A stretch of DNA of 64,000 nucleotides, taken from positions 3,844,001 to 3,908,000 of the forward strand of contig OU612069.1 of the NCBI GenBank assembly GCA_914767715.1, written 5' to 3'. The position numbers were made by a program, and so were the translations under genes. Below, piece by piece: positions 25,230-37,079 of this stretch; the first letter of the stretch is position 1; every line of letters starts with the position of its first letter. The notes under the pieces are model-generated. The model saw only the letters and a list, made by a program, of their open reading frames with translations, was not told the origin of the DNA and did no database searches. The DNA is from Membranipora membranacea (taxonomy: Eukaryota > Bryozoa > Gymnolaemata > Cheilostomatida > Membraniporidae).

Positions 25230-25377
25230 CCTTCTGTAGTTGGTGCAAGTCCAGTGGTCGAGTGCCCCAGTGGTCGAGTGCCCCAGTGGTCGAGTGCCCC
25301 AGTGGTCGAGGCCTTTTCTCTCTTAGGCCTTGACCACTGGGGCACTCGACCACTGGACTTGCACCAACTACAGAAGG
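25230..25377. repeat. Long hairpin containing a 17-bp minisatellite
   Basis: The arms 25230-25275 and 25332-25377 are a perfect 46-bp inverted repeat. The left side carries extra copies of the 17-bp unit CAGTGGTCGAGTGCCCC. The block is flanked by a direct repeat GTGATTTGGAC (25213-25223 and 25381-25391). Confidence 0.8.
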
Positions 25378-27418
25378 CCTGTGATTTGGACTGGAGTAAG
25401 CGGTAATAGCAAAGTTACTCCTTGCTGAAAGTAAAGTCAACAATTACATAGACCTATTTTTTTTACGTAAACCCAATCCTTTTAAATTATTGATTTTCTA
25501 ATAATATTGATAACCTACCATCACATTGAAACACCTGGGATGAGGATAGGCTACTAGTACTAGAAGAGACACTAGTATGTTCATGAAATAAACTAATAAA
25601 TGTACTTGTAGTAAACAAAAACATTGAAACCTGAAAGTGAAGTAAACTATCACAATCATTCATCTTAACACTCACATTTTCTCTTGGTGTGGGCTTTCTG
25701 TGCAGCTACTAGTTTTGTTATGCAAATCTCAGATAGCAGATTTCGTGAGCATAGAAAGAATGTTCATTTCTATTGTCATCATTCTCCATTCTATCACAAC
25801 ATATATCCCATGATCATATCAATGAACTAAGGTTTAGTTCATTGATCATACCCAGCCGGCAAGGCTTAGCCAGCAACCTTTTGAAGAGGTCGCCAATGGG
25901 CAGATTTTTTGTTGGCCAATATCCTCTGACATCACCTGTCTTTGATAGGTATGCCAGAGGGAGCCACATATCCCCATTTCCCAGCAACAGATAAAAGTGG
26001 TTTTAGATGCTTCTGCTTTTATACTTTATTTTCTTGCCGTTGGCGGTTGCAGAAATAATTTTCTGGACTGACAAAGCTTAGCTAACACTTAAATTATAAT
26101 GTATATACCATCTATTAGTATGGCTTCAGCATGAGAACAGTTTATTCATCACTGTTTTCAATGGTACACAGAAGTCTAGGCTGAGTGTAAAAATGGTTGT
26201 CAATGCGAGGTCGATGTAATTTGCAGACCAAAGTAGCATTTATCTCCCCTAGCTGATTGATCATATTCGAGAATTCTCTACACCCAGACACCAAACAACC
26301 AAATGAGAAATCAGCATCCCTATTCTATTCCTGTGAACCAGTATCACATCCAAGAAATTTGAAATAGGCAAATATGTGGCCATTGATTGAATCAACTGCT
26401 TCTGGCACCACTTGCCACTCAACACAAAAAGTGGTGGTGATGGAAGGAAACATTTGTTGTGGCAAGAATCATTGATTCCAGCTGAGTCTTTAAACTCTTA
26501 GGCTAAATGCTCTAAGCATGACAGAAGCCTTCTACAGCAGACCCACTCAGACAATACTCCCTGCCCTGACTCCCTCCTCTACAGGCGTTATGAGTAACAT
26601 AATAAATAAATATATATAACAAATAAATGAACTATTAAATTTTAATATTGGATAGAGATATCCCTGTTATATCCTTCCCTGAGAAGGATATAAAACTTAT
26701 ATTAAACTTCTTGAAGAGGTTGCAAAAAATCCCTTTTGGCAACCTCTTCCACCGGTCCATATGGCATACAATATGCAACAGTGTTCAGCCTCATCTGGTA
26801 ATTCAGAGTAATTCAGTAGCTTCCTGCTGCTCAGGCTGTTTGTCTAGCAAAACCCAATCCTCAGCTTTGCTCAGAGCATTGTCCAGTTGCTGTTGTGACA
26901 ATTTAATCAGTGGATTTTATCATATACTCTGTGTTGTGGGAATTGATGCAGCAAGCCTCAAGGTTGGCGGCCATCTTTTATAAACAAAAATGCTCTGCAC
27001 TGTCATTGGCTAATCATCAAAATTATCCATTTTGATTGGCTAAATGTTGCCAAGTAACTTTTGCAAGTTAGTTCTGCAGAAATATTGTAGAATCTGCATC
27101 AGAAAATAATTTTAGCAAAATATTTTTTATTGCCCCACTTATGGAATAGTACCACTTCAAAAATCCAAACAATAATAAATATCATTTGATTATTTGCTAT
27201 TTATTTTCTCTGTTCATCATCCTTACACACAATGAAACAATAGTGAGGTGCTGCTGCTGGCCTAATCGTTTTGAGCAAAGAAAAAAAATCTAAGCCCTGA
27301 TCCTCTTGATTGATTCCAGTCTAACTTGATATAGCAGAACTGGTTATTGACTTTTAGACTTTTAGACCTTTAGATTGGAAAGTCAATCATCATAATTCAT
27401 TGTGTGTGGGATTATCAT

Positions 27419-28275
27419 TAGGGGTGGATCGGATATCAGATCGGTCGATAAATTCAACCTCGGATCGGATCCGGATAACGCGTACAAACGCCAAGTCCAA
27501 ACAGCTGTACTCTTGCACCATAATATACAGTTAAGGTCATTGAATACATGGATAAACAGCGTCAACAATCTTTTCCCTGAACCATTACCCTAATTTGAAT
27601 GCGCATGTATCTGCTTGGATATAATACTTTACAAGGACCAACTTATCACTCAAACAGCCACGGTGCAAGGATCACACAAACAGTTTATTTGAAAGTATCA
27701 TTTAATGAGTACAAAGATCTATTGACTCAATATGCCAGGATCACTCAAACCAATGAGGTTTAGTCTGTTGCTCAAACCCCGATGTTTGTAATCACTGAGT
27801 TTGAACAAACTCCCTGCACATAGGATAGGAATTGTCCTCCTACTTTGAAGAAGAGGATAACCTTGTACATTAAACTGGATAGTTTGTTACAGGGAACATC
27901 ATTGGACAAAAATTATGTCCTTATTCACAACGATCTGAGTAAAGATGCTTCTCTCAATTTCAGCAGAAAAACACATCCATCAAATTTAATCAGCAACAAT
28001 ATAATTAGCTATGAAAATAAGATAGGTATTGATTGCCTATTGATCACCACTGAGTGCTTTCAGCCAAACTCCATTATCTAATCTGAACCACAAATTAATG
28101 ACTATCATACTTCTTTCCTTGTCATTTTTAGTGAGATAAATGATGCTTAGTAAGTGTTGATTAAAAACGTATCATCTCGGATCAGACATAACACATATCC
28201 GATCCGGTTTGTGGTTGAATCCGAGGTCAAATATCCGAAATTCAACTCCAACCTCAAGAGGTCGTTCCACCCCTA
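27419..28275. mobile_element. Second non-autonomous hAT-type element
   Basis: The ends are inverted TAGGGGTGG and TAGGGGTGG, followed on both sides by diverged CGGAT-rich sequence. A perfect 8-bp duplication ATTATCAT flanks it (27411-27418 and 28276-28283). The interior encodes no recognisable transposase. It inserted about 50 bp upstream of the 28327 exon of the DUF4806-like gene. Confidence 0.8.
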
Positions 28276-31200
28276 ATTATCATAATATGCTGCTATAATT
28301 TTACCCCTTTGTCATATTTTTCGGAGTTGTCAGCTGACACACCACAAGAACCAGAAAGATCAACTACAGGAGCAGGTAAATATTGTAGCTGCTTGTCTCA
28401 TCCTCATATAATTGTACCTGAGTTCAATGTGATAATTTATTTTATGTGTACTCATTTTTAATTATTGGAGATGGCTGGTAAACCACACTTCAGATTTTAT
28501 GCTATCAGCAAAATGCTGCTGCATATACTTTGGAAACATAAACCTTCAATTATCTTAAACTGTGTGTTGTTGTTGCTCGGTTTTATCAGGCAGTTTTGAC
28601 CCAAACTCCCAGGGTATATCCATAAGTTGAGACTCCAGAGTTAACATATTTGGTCAATGAGGGCACAACTCAAAATTTGGTAGGAGTAACATTAATTTGT
28701 GCTGATTTTTCCTTCGTTTTAGAGAAGCGAAAATCTTCAAAGAGGGATACCTCGGCATCAAAAAAGCGGAGAAGGTCACCATCACCGTATGCCTCGATGT
28801 CAGATGACAGCCCCTGCACATCACCTTACACCACCCCACGAGTCTCACGAGGCCCTACACCTACTCCTACTCCTACACCTACTCCTAGCCCCTTTGTACC
28901 GAGCACACCTCTGAGTAGTGTCCATCAGCTAGCAACAACACCTAGCTGCACTTTATGTGCATCAGCTGAAGTAACCAATGCACAGATACAAAGTAAGGAT
29001 ACTTTACTTTCTCCTGTATTTGGGCATTCTTATTTTTCCCTTTCTAATATCCCCTCTCTTGAAGTTGTAATAGGTAATAGGTCTTAAACATCACATAGCA
29101 GGGTAATGTATCATAAAAACATGATAACAATGAAAAGAATAGTGCTGCCATCTAGACACATGGAAAAATGTTGTCAAAAAGCTAATAAATCCTCATGTCT
29201 TGCTTTAAGTATATCATTGGAACGGACTACATTTTTGCAAAATATTTCTTGTACACCACATATCTTGCAATAACTCTATAATTTGCAATGAATAGGTGTT
29301 TGCAAAAACCAATATATATGAGAACAAATTTTCGAATAAACATGTTTCATGACTTTGTGCATATTTCAGAGGATATACGTATGTTGTGTGGGCTGATTCT
29401 GGAGCCCAAGGAAGATGCGGCCGTCCTCAAAGAGGAAAGGCCAGAAGAGGAGAGGCCTGCGCCTAAGTTCAATACTGTGGAAGAGCTGATGGAATTCAGT
29501 CCTGATGCTGAGAGGCGAAAGGATTTGGTGAGTAGCATATATTACTGAGAGCAAATTATGTTGGTATAAAGTGACCTCTCTGATGGAACCACTGACTCGT
29601 ATTACTTCAATTCAATGTGATATCTATAACCTAGGTCTACACTCAAAACATTCAAGCGATTTATATATTGGTTATCTCATTGACAGCCTCAGGAGGAAAT
29701 TGAAATTTCACACAGTATAACCTAGGCTTAGTCTACCCACGCTGATATATTGCTATTGTCTGCCCTGGTCATCATATCTCATGTATACAAGAACTAGCCT
29801 TGTTACGTTGCTACTTTTGACAAGGCTATACAAGACCCACAATAAACCCACCGCATTTTGTTTCACAGGTAATGAAGCAATCGAAAATAGGAGGAATTAG
29901 CCTCAGGAAAGGTGTCACAAATGTGATGAACCGGCTTATGAGTGATGCGGTCATGGCTGGTATTAATCTGACAGGCTGAGGACAAGAGAAGAAAGCTGCG
30001 TTAGAAAAGGCTCCGCTGTACACTATTATTACAGGTATGTCTATTCTGGTGAGAGTTTCAATGTCATGTTGTGAATAGGATAGTGAGTAATTTTACGAAA
30101 CCCTGGTATCAGTGGCTTACCATGCCTCAGCCAGACAGAAGTCATTTAAGTTGAACAGTGTTTTTTTAGTTTTTGCTAACTTTATCATATCACCGCTGCC
30201 TTTTAAATTTGCCAACTTTATACCTATTTGCTGAACTGAGACAGGACAAAGCATTCGATGTGGTTCAACCTGCAAATTTACTTGCAACCTGGATTGCAAA
30301 AAAGATTTTTTTATCTAATAGTACATACTTGTTTCAGATGCCTTGATATCCCGCTTCAAGGCGAGTGAGTCGGACGTGAGGATAAACCTTATGAAACATA
30401 TGGAGGATGCTAGAGGCAGAATGAAAAAGGTGAGTTCCGTCTGCACTACCTTTCTGTGTGTTGACTGAGGAATATATGATATAGCCTGGGAAGTAATCTT
30501 GCTTTAAAATGTAATAAAATGCCTTCAGCATCAATGATTTCCAGAATGCTACAAGGGGAGCAATACGATAATGCCAGAATTTTAGTATTTTTTCCAAAGT
30601 TTTAGATAGGAATTTTCCTGTAAAATATGAAATTTTACAATGCTTGTTAGTTTGTCTCTTTTTTTTCTAAAAGAGGCCTTAGGTTTTTTAACCTATTGCA
30701 CAGCAGCCAGTGTAATTGCTGTCTGTCTCATGTCCACTGTGATATCATATATATGACATTACAATTGCTGCGCGAAGTTATGTTCTTATCAGGTTGTTGC
30801 ATCTGTTTATAGAAGGCGGCTGAGAAAGAGAATCAGTAGGACCCATCCCACCCGTCGCACCCATCATTTCACCCTTCTTCTTTCCTCCTCCTTCGTATCA
30901 GGTTATAGATATTAATTTCAAATTTTCATGCTCAATCAAATTTACTTCTGCTGCTTTTTACCTATTGAATCTCTTGCTCATTAAATTTATATCAGCCTAC
31001 AATATTTTCTTCTACTTATTACAACATTATACCTCATAAATCTTTGTAATATATTGTAATTTAATATCCTTTTAATGACATTTGATTTTCCATTCAATTT
31101 TAAAATCTCTTTGTAAACTTTTACCTCTCTTGTGGCAATCTACATTTTTAATCACATATTTCAACCGCTAATTTTCTTATTTTACTCTGAGCACTTTTTA

Positions 31201-31473
31201 CATGCTCGTCCTATGTCTACTGTATTATATCCTCTTGAATAAAACACTTATCTAATCACCACTTCTCAAGATTTGAAAATTACTTCAATATCAAACTACC
31301 TGGTTTTTCTGGGATATAAGTTGCTTTCCCCTGCCTTAAACTTCCTCCTGCTATTTGGCAAAGAACCCAAACTAAGTCAAGGTCATGTATGAAAAGCAAA
31401 ATATATTTGTTGCAATTACCAGTCAAGTTGAGTGGAAATAGTGTAGGCTTAAAGATGTATTTTCAGATTGCTT

Positions 31474-31527
31474 GATTAATACCAGCCATCATCTTGATAT
31501 ATATCAAGAGGGTGGCTGGTATTAATC
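31474..31527. repeat. Near-perfect 54-bp palindrome
   Basis: The two 27-base halves, meeting at the TGATATATATCA centre near 31500, pair with only about two mismatches and no loop. It has the form of a cruciform or of an element reduced to its ends. Confidence 0.7.
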
Positions 31528-32214
31528 GACCATGCTGTGCAAGAGCTGAGGTGTGAGTGAGCTTTGATTCTAAACGGATTCTAAGACAGTAGTACATGTG
31601 GTGTTTCAAGCCGGAATCTCACTTGATTTTGGGTTGATTTTCTTCTTCAATTCTGCTCTGTTTCGTCAGTGATTCTGCTGTTGAAAATCAACTCAAAATC
31701 GAGGGCTATTCACATTTCACTTTTCAACCTTCAGTCAAGGTTGAATCAACTCTGCGCTTGGCTTAGATTCGCCCTAGATTCTAAGGTATTTTGCCGGCTG
31801 GGCTATTATCACTTTGGAGGTTCAAAACTTTGTAGAGGTAAAAATATGAAAAAAATGATGAAAAATAGCACTTATTTGGCTATAGAATGTGTCTGAGAAA
31901 GTATTTGGGTTACTTATTGGCTTTCCAGAGTGTACCAGATGTAACAAGACATAATATTTCCAAATAGTGATAGTAATGGCGTCTCTGATTCGAGAAATTT
32001 GAATTTAAAATAAAGTGTCATTCAAACTGTGCTGTCGTTGCAAGACTGCTACAAACACTGTTGGTGCAAAAGTCTTTCGATTTTATCACCAGGGTCAGCG
32101 ATGGAGTCTTGACCTACAAAATAAAACAGCTTTGTATGAATAAGAAGTGTGGCTTAACAATGATTTACATTTAGGATGTCAAATAAATACATGTATATTT
32201 TAGGGATTTTGATA

Positions 32215-34140
32215 TAGGCCATATAGGCATGGACAATTTTTGATGGCAGGAAACTGATCGCATATTATACTTCATTGATGTCTCTTCTGTAAAGTTCACC
32301 GGGTGTACCCAGTTGTAGTGGTCATATTTAGAACTTAAAAGGTGTTTTGTTTTTGCATTATATGTATGGGGACATAATCTAATCTTCAGGGAATTCCAGA
32401 TTGAAACTGAATTGTGGGATTTTGGTGACTTGCCAATTTAATTACCAAGTAAACCTGCAGAAGTCTGCTTGTGTTAGATCAGGACAAATTTAAAAATTTC
32501 AATAAGTATAATGTCAGATCTTTATGAGGTTAGTATGATACTGTCTTGCGGCAGCATATCCGCAATATTTCTCAAAACTGCATATAATAAGTGAAATGTT
32601 AAGAATTCAATAAAGCGTGTTTCTAGGGTGGAACAACGTGCTGAATCCAAAATTAAGGGTGTACCCGGTTCTAGCAATCATGTCAGCGGCAGCGCGGCAG
32701 CATATCCTCATTTCTTCTAAAAATTGCTTTTAATGAGTGAAATATTAAGAGTTTAAATAAAAGGTGTTTCAAGGGTATAACAATGTGCTGAATATAAAGA
32801 AATAAGGGTGTAACCTAGAACAAGTTTGATCCAATTGCCTGCATGCCTGTTGCTCCCGATCCACTGGTCACGCCGCTGCGTGACCAGTGGATCAGGAGCC
32901 ACTAGGAATGCAGGCAAATGGACCCAGTCATAGCAGTCATGTCAGCAGAAGATCGGCAGCGCGGCAGTATATCACAATTTTTCTCACAATCGCTAATAAT
33001 AAGTGAAATGTTACGAGTTTAAAACAAGGGTATATCTAGGGTAGAACAACGTGCTGAATCCAAAATTGAAAGTGTATCCTGTTGTAGCAATTATGTCAGC
33101 GGCAGCGCGGCAGCATACCTGTAATTTTCTTCACAATTGGTTAGGTAAGTGTTATGTTAAGTGATCAATATGGTCAGCAGGAAACACGACTATATGTATG
33201 ATTTTAACAATGTATTCTATCACATCATTATAAAAGGTGGTCAGCGACAGCACTACATCTCAACGAGAACAAGACAAAAAGCAGCCTAGACGTAAAACTG
33301 CTCAAAACATGATAGCGTGAGACAAATTTGATGTAGGAAAAAAGTGTGTACCCAGTTGAAGAGGTCAGCCGCAGCACTACTGCATATCCTAAATATTCAC
33401 ACTATCGATATGTTATTAGTGGGAAGTCAAGAGTTTGATGCAGTTGGCACAAGTCAAGACTATAGTCCTGGGTTCTAAATTGTATATGTTTTATCATTGC
33501 ATGAGGTGGTTGGTGAGAGACAGCGCTACTGCATATCCCCATATCATGTCATTAGCATGTTAGTAAAGAATGCGAAGCTGGCATATCTAAGTTTTTCAGA
33601 CTCTGACAGTTGGGTTTCTTTCTGAAAAGTGAGGCACTCATTGAACTCTTTGCTCATGTGTTATGCAAAAGATATCCAGCCGAAAAATGACATAAGAGGC
33701 AATTGAAACATCAAAAAATGTTGTTTGTAATTGCCCAAAGACAGTGGTCTTAAGACCATACAATATCATACTAGTCCCCTAAAAAGTTTGACATAATTCA
33801 ATTGAATTTTTTCAATTTGTGCTGGTCTGATACGAGCAGACTTCTCTACAAGTTTACTTGGTGAATTAATTGCCATGTCAACAAAATCCCACAATGCAAT
33901 TTCAACCTGGAATTCCCTGATGATAAGATTAGTTAGATTACACAGAATAGGAGTTATTTCGACACACATATAATGCCAAAACAAAACACCTTTTAATTTC
34001 TAAATATGACCACTACAACTGGGTACACCCGGTGAATTTTACAGAACATACATCAATGAAATATAAAACGTGATCAGTATCCTGCCATCAAATATTGTCC
34101 GTGCCATAACAACTTATGCTATAGCTGCTTCTGGCCCAAT
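32215..34140. mobile_element. 1.9-kb element with long inverted repeats and internal tandem units
   Basis: The left side (about 32215-32480) and right side (about 33780-34110) are diverged inverted repeats sharing GGTGTACCCAGTTGTAGTGG and 'ggacaat.tttgatggcagg'. Between them are three or more tandem units of about 170-200 bp containing 'gtcagcggcagcgcggcag'. The paralogous segment at about 45655 lacks the whole block, so its flanks show an empty site. No coding frame is present. Confidence 0.6.
32831..32921. repeat. Hairpin with roughly 40-bp arms
   Basis: The arms 32831-32872 and 32879-32921 pair with few interruptions, including the 18-base core GATCCACTGGTCACG...CGTGACCAGTGGATC. It interrupts one tandem unit of the 1.9-kb element, so it arrived or formed later. 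Confidence 0.65.
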
Positions 34141-34804
34141 AGCCGTGTCGTGATTATGACGAATCTGTAACCTAGCTTTCCAAAAGTTGATTTACGCGAC
34201 ATGATCATCAACAAACAATAGATGAATAAATTTATTGTCTAATATCGTATTTTAGGTAACTCATTGATTTCTTTCATTCCAACGCGATGACTCTACTGAT
34301 TTGGTGGCAGCAAAAATTTTCTCATAAGTGGTAACGCCTACCTGATTCTCTTCCATAACATCTTGTTTCTGATGGCTTTCAAAAATATACAGGCAGTAAC
34401 ATGTAGCTCACCAGTAGAGCATAATCTGCAAAAGAAAGAGTGAAATCTTGGCATTCCACAGCATGAGAGAACCAAAAAAACAAAAAAAATTTAAGCAAAA
34501 ATAATTTACACAATCAATTAATACTGAGCTAGTCCCCCCGACAACAGGGGGTCATGAACAATAGTTACTTCGCCCCATACAGTTGCTGAGACGTTCCACA
34601 GCATGACAGAACCTAAAAAACAAAATGAAAAGCAAAAATAATTCACACAATCCATCAATACTGAGCTAGTCCGCCGACAACAGAGGGTCATGAGCAACAG
34701 TTACTTAGCCCCCATACAGTTGCTATGACAGTTCACAGCATGAGAGAAATAAACAAACCTAAATCACTGAGCTAATATTTTTGTATTAGGTTTCTGCCTA
34801 TAAT

Positions 34805-35768
34805 TATGAACAAAATATGCAGCGGTGTGGTCTGATAGCCTACGCCAGAGAGGTCGAGACTGGGATATGGTCTGATAGTCTACGCCAGAGAGGTCGAGAC
34901 TATTAGAGTGTGGTCTGATAGCCTACGCCACAGAGAGGTTGAGACTAGTAGAGTGTGGTCTGATAGCCTACGCCAGAGAGGTCGAGACTAGTAGAGTGGT
35001 CTGATAGCCTACGCCAGAGAGGTCGAGACTAGTAGAGTGGTCTGATAGCCTACACCAGAGAGGTCGAGACTAGTAGAGTGGTCTGATAGTCTACCTCAGA
35101 GAGGTCGAGACTAGTAGAGTGTCTGATAGTCTACGTCAGAGAGGTCGAGACTAGTAGAGTGGTCTGATAGCCTACGCCAGAGAGGTCGAGACTAGTAGAG
35201 TGTCTGATAGCCTACGCCAGAGAGGTCGAGACTAGTAGAGTGTCTGATAGCCTACGCCAGAGAGGTCGAGACTAGTAGAGTGGTCTGATAGCCTACGCCA
35301 GAGAGGTCGAGACTAGTAGAGTGGTCTGATAGTCTACGTCAGAGAGGTCGAGACTAGTAGAGTGTCTGATAGTCTACGCCAGAGAGGTCGAGACTAGTAG
35401 AGTGTCTGATAGCCTACGCCAGAGAGGTCGAGACTAGTAGAGTGGTCTGATAGCCTACGCCAGAGAGGTCGAGACTAGTAGAGTGGTCTGATAGTCTACG
35501 TCAGAGAGGTCGAGACTAGTAGAGTGTCTGATAGTCTACGCCAGAGAGGTCGAGACTAGTAGAGTGTCTGATAGCCTACGCCGGAGAGGTCGAGACTAGT
35601 AGAGTGGTCTGATAGTCTACGTCAGAGAGGTCGAGACTAGTAGAGTGTCTGATAGCCTACGCCAGAGAGGTCGAGACTAGTAGAGTGGTCTGATAGCCTA
35701 CGCCAGAGAGGTCGAGACTGGGATATGGTCTGAGAGCCTACGCCAGAGAGGTCGAGACTATTAGAGTG
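34805..35768. repeat. Minisatellite of 39-41 bp, about 24 units
   Basis: The unit contains GTCTGATAGCCTACGCC, AGAGAGGTCGAGAC and TAGTAGAGT. Units differ mainly by GTGGTC/GTGTC and CCTACGCC/TCTACGTC variants that alternate in higher-order blocks. There are no unique spacers. A single unit with the same two flanking sequences occurs at about 62096-62170. Confidence 0.95.
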
Positions 35769-36654
35769 GCGACCACCCGGTTAAACAATGCTGAGCCCAC
35801 CAATGGATTAATAGTAAACCGCCCTCAGCCTGCAGCATGGGTCAATATCTTCATAATACAAAACCACAAGAAGATATAAAAAAACTATGCATATAAAAAA
35901 CAGGAAGCATATGACATTAGAGAATATTGACAGGGTAGGAGGTAACTTACCAATTTCTTGGGTGTACTGTCTCTCTCTGTTTCAATCGTTTTATTAATTA
36001 ATCCTATGAGAGTTGAAGAGTTAATAGAGAGTCGCCTAAACTGAGATTGAACATTTTTCATTTAGAAAAAATGGCATATTATTGAAGCTGCACACCTTCT
36101 TTGGCTGGCAAACAAGCAACTGACCTAGTTCACCTTGAGATGTTTTGTAGTAATGTTGATTCACACATTGCTTCTTGAGAAAAGATTATGTAACATTTTC
36201 AGTAATCCATGTTATTTACAATGAGCTGAACCTGAACTCCAGCTGTTACTGTTAGTAAATAGTTGTTATTGTTTGGGATTAAGCATGGCTTTGATCACGT
36301 CTCTATGGTTTGTCATAATTATAGCATAATTATATAATCTCTGTGGCATTGGTATCATTGTCAAACCTTGAATTCATTTCTAGAACCTACCACTCAAATT
36401 GTTCTCAAACCTTTGACAAGGACTTAGGTTTGAAAACACTAGATTCATGCTTAATTGATGAGTACTTCATTATCGATCTAAATACATTGAAAAAAGTATA
36501 TTACTGATCTGATTTACAATAAAAAATAAAAGATAATAGTACAGCATAAAAAGAATTTAATAAAAATTCAAAAAGAGGGAGATCATCACTCCCAGCATAG
36601 GGCAACATTTCACATCATATTCCCATATTTGATGAAGAGACATCTGCTGGCTAG

Positions 36655-36960
36655 TGCAGTGTTATGGGGTATGGTTCGGCTGTAATTGCTGTCTTGTTCT
36701 GCGAGGTCTGCATGGATCGGGAAGCAGGTGTTTATGCATGTCTCGTTTCTTCTGGCAGTATATGACACATATCATCTGGAGTTGGTCGCATATTTTTCCA
36801 ATGTCTGCAGTCTTACATCTTAGGTCATCACTCTCACAGCATGGGTAGATGATTTTCAGTGCGAGTGATTGTATTGTCTCGAGTTGTTCCATGCTATGAC
36901 TGGTAAAATAAGGGAACCATGCAGGTGCTGCGTATGACGCTACAGAGAGTACGTTGGCTA
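36655..36960 (-). pseudogene. LINE reverse transcriptase C-terminal fragment
   Basis: A minus-strand frame reads VLSVASYAAPAWFPYF, then MEQLETIQSLALKIIYP and a segment ending in a Pro-rich tail. This matches the YAAPVW...LE-IQ-RALRII region at the C-terminus of non-LTR retrotransposon polymerases. Only this end remains. It lies just inside the right terminus of the giant element. Confidence 0.7.
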
Positions 36961-37079
36961 GCTATAAGGTTTGAGAAAGATATCTTAGGTTTGATATGGT
37001 GGGATGTGGCGCTTTTCAAACCTTTTGTGTCATCTCAAACCTTAGAATAATTGCTTTTCATACCTTTTGGATAACAGTG

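Larger units (their letters stand above)
20354..30839 (+). pseudogene. DUF4806-like transposon accessory gene, multi-exon, one in-frame stop
   Basis: Probable exons: 20354-20515 (uncertain), 28327-28375, 28723-28992, 29370-29527, 29869-30034, 30338-30429 and 30813-30839 (stop). Those from 28327 on keep phase at every junction. Exon 1 resembles the N-terminus of transposon-linked proteins (VWTEG...LPMGWIDNV) but ends in a stop. The middle is a basic, Ser/Pro-rich linker (KKRRRSPSP, a Thr-Pro repeat). The C-terminal region (EELMEFSPD, IGGISLRKGVTNVMNRLMS, DARGRMKK) matches my memory of DUF4806, often encoded beside this transposase type; its biochemical role is unknown to me. TGA at 29977-29979 interrupts the domain. 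The roughly 7.8-kb first intron contains several repeats. It could be two fragments and not one gene. Confidence 0.55.
14064..37079. mobile_element. Giant (about 23 kb) CACTA-like DNA transposon with many nested insertions
   Basis: The left end reads CACTGTTATCCGAAAGG and the right end, inverted, CACTGTTATCCAAAAGG; TA flanks both ends (14062-14063 and 37080-37081). About 20 of the first 22 bases match. Both subterminal regions repeat AAGGTTTGA in either orientation. Between the ends are a transposase pseudogene, a DUF4806-like gene and several insertions that explain much of the length. A relative at 44605-46392 contains left-part sequence (like 14275-14790) followed by right-part sequence (like 31970-36450), supporting one original element. 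The alternative is two separate elements of one family whose outer ends face this way. Confidence 0.6.

Noticed and set aside
26641-26983. A 111-codon plus-strand frame as a gene
   Set aside because: No acceptor or donor pattern, no domain, and the minus strand of the same stretch is similarly open in pieces; most likely repeat-derived.
28857-28890. ACCTACTCCT repeat as an independent microsatellite feature
   Set aside because: It is in frame within the DUF4806-like gene and codes for a Thr-Pro linker.
34805-35768. CRISPR-like array of regularly spaced repeats
   Set aside because: The units are contiguous with no unique spacers, and the surrounding DNA is animal; it is a minisatellite.
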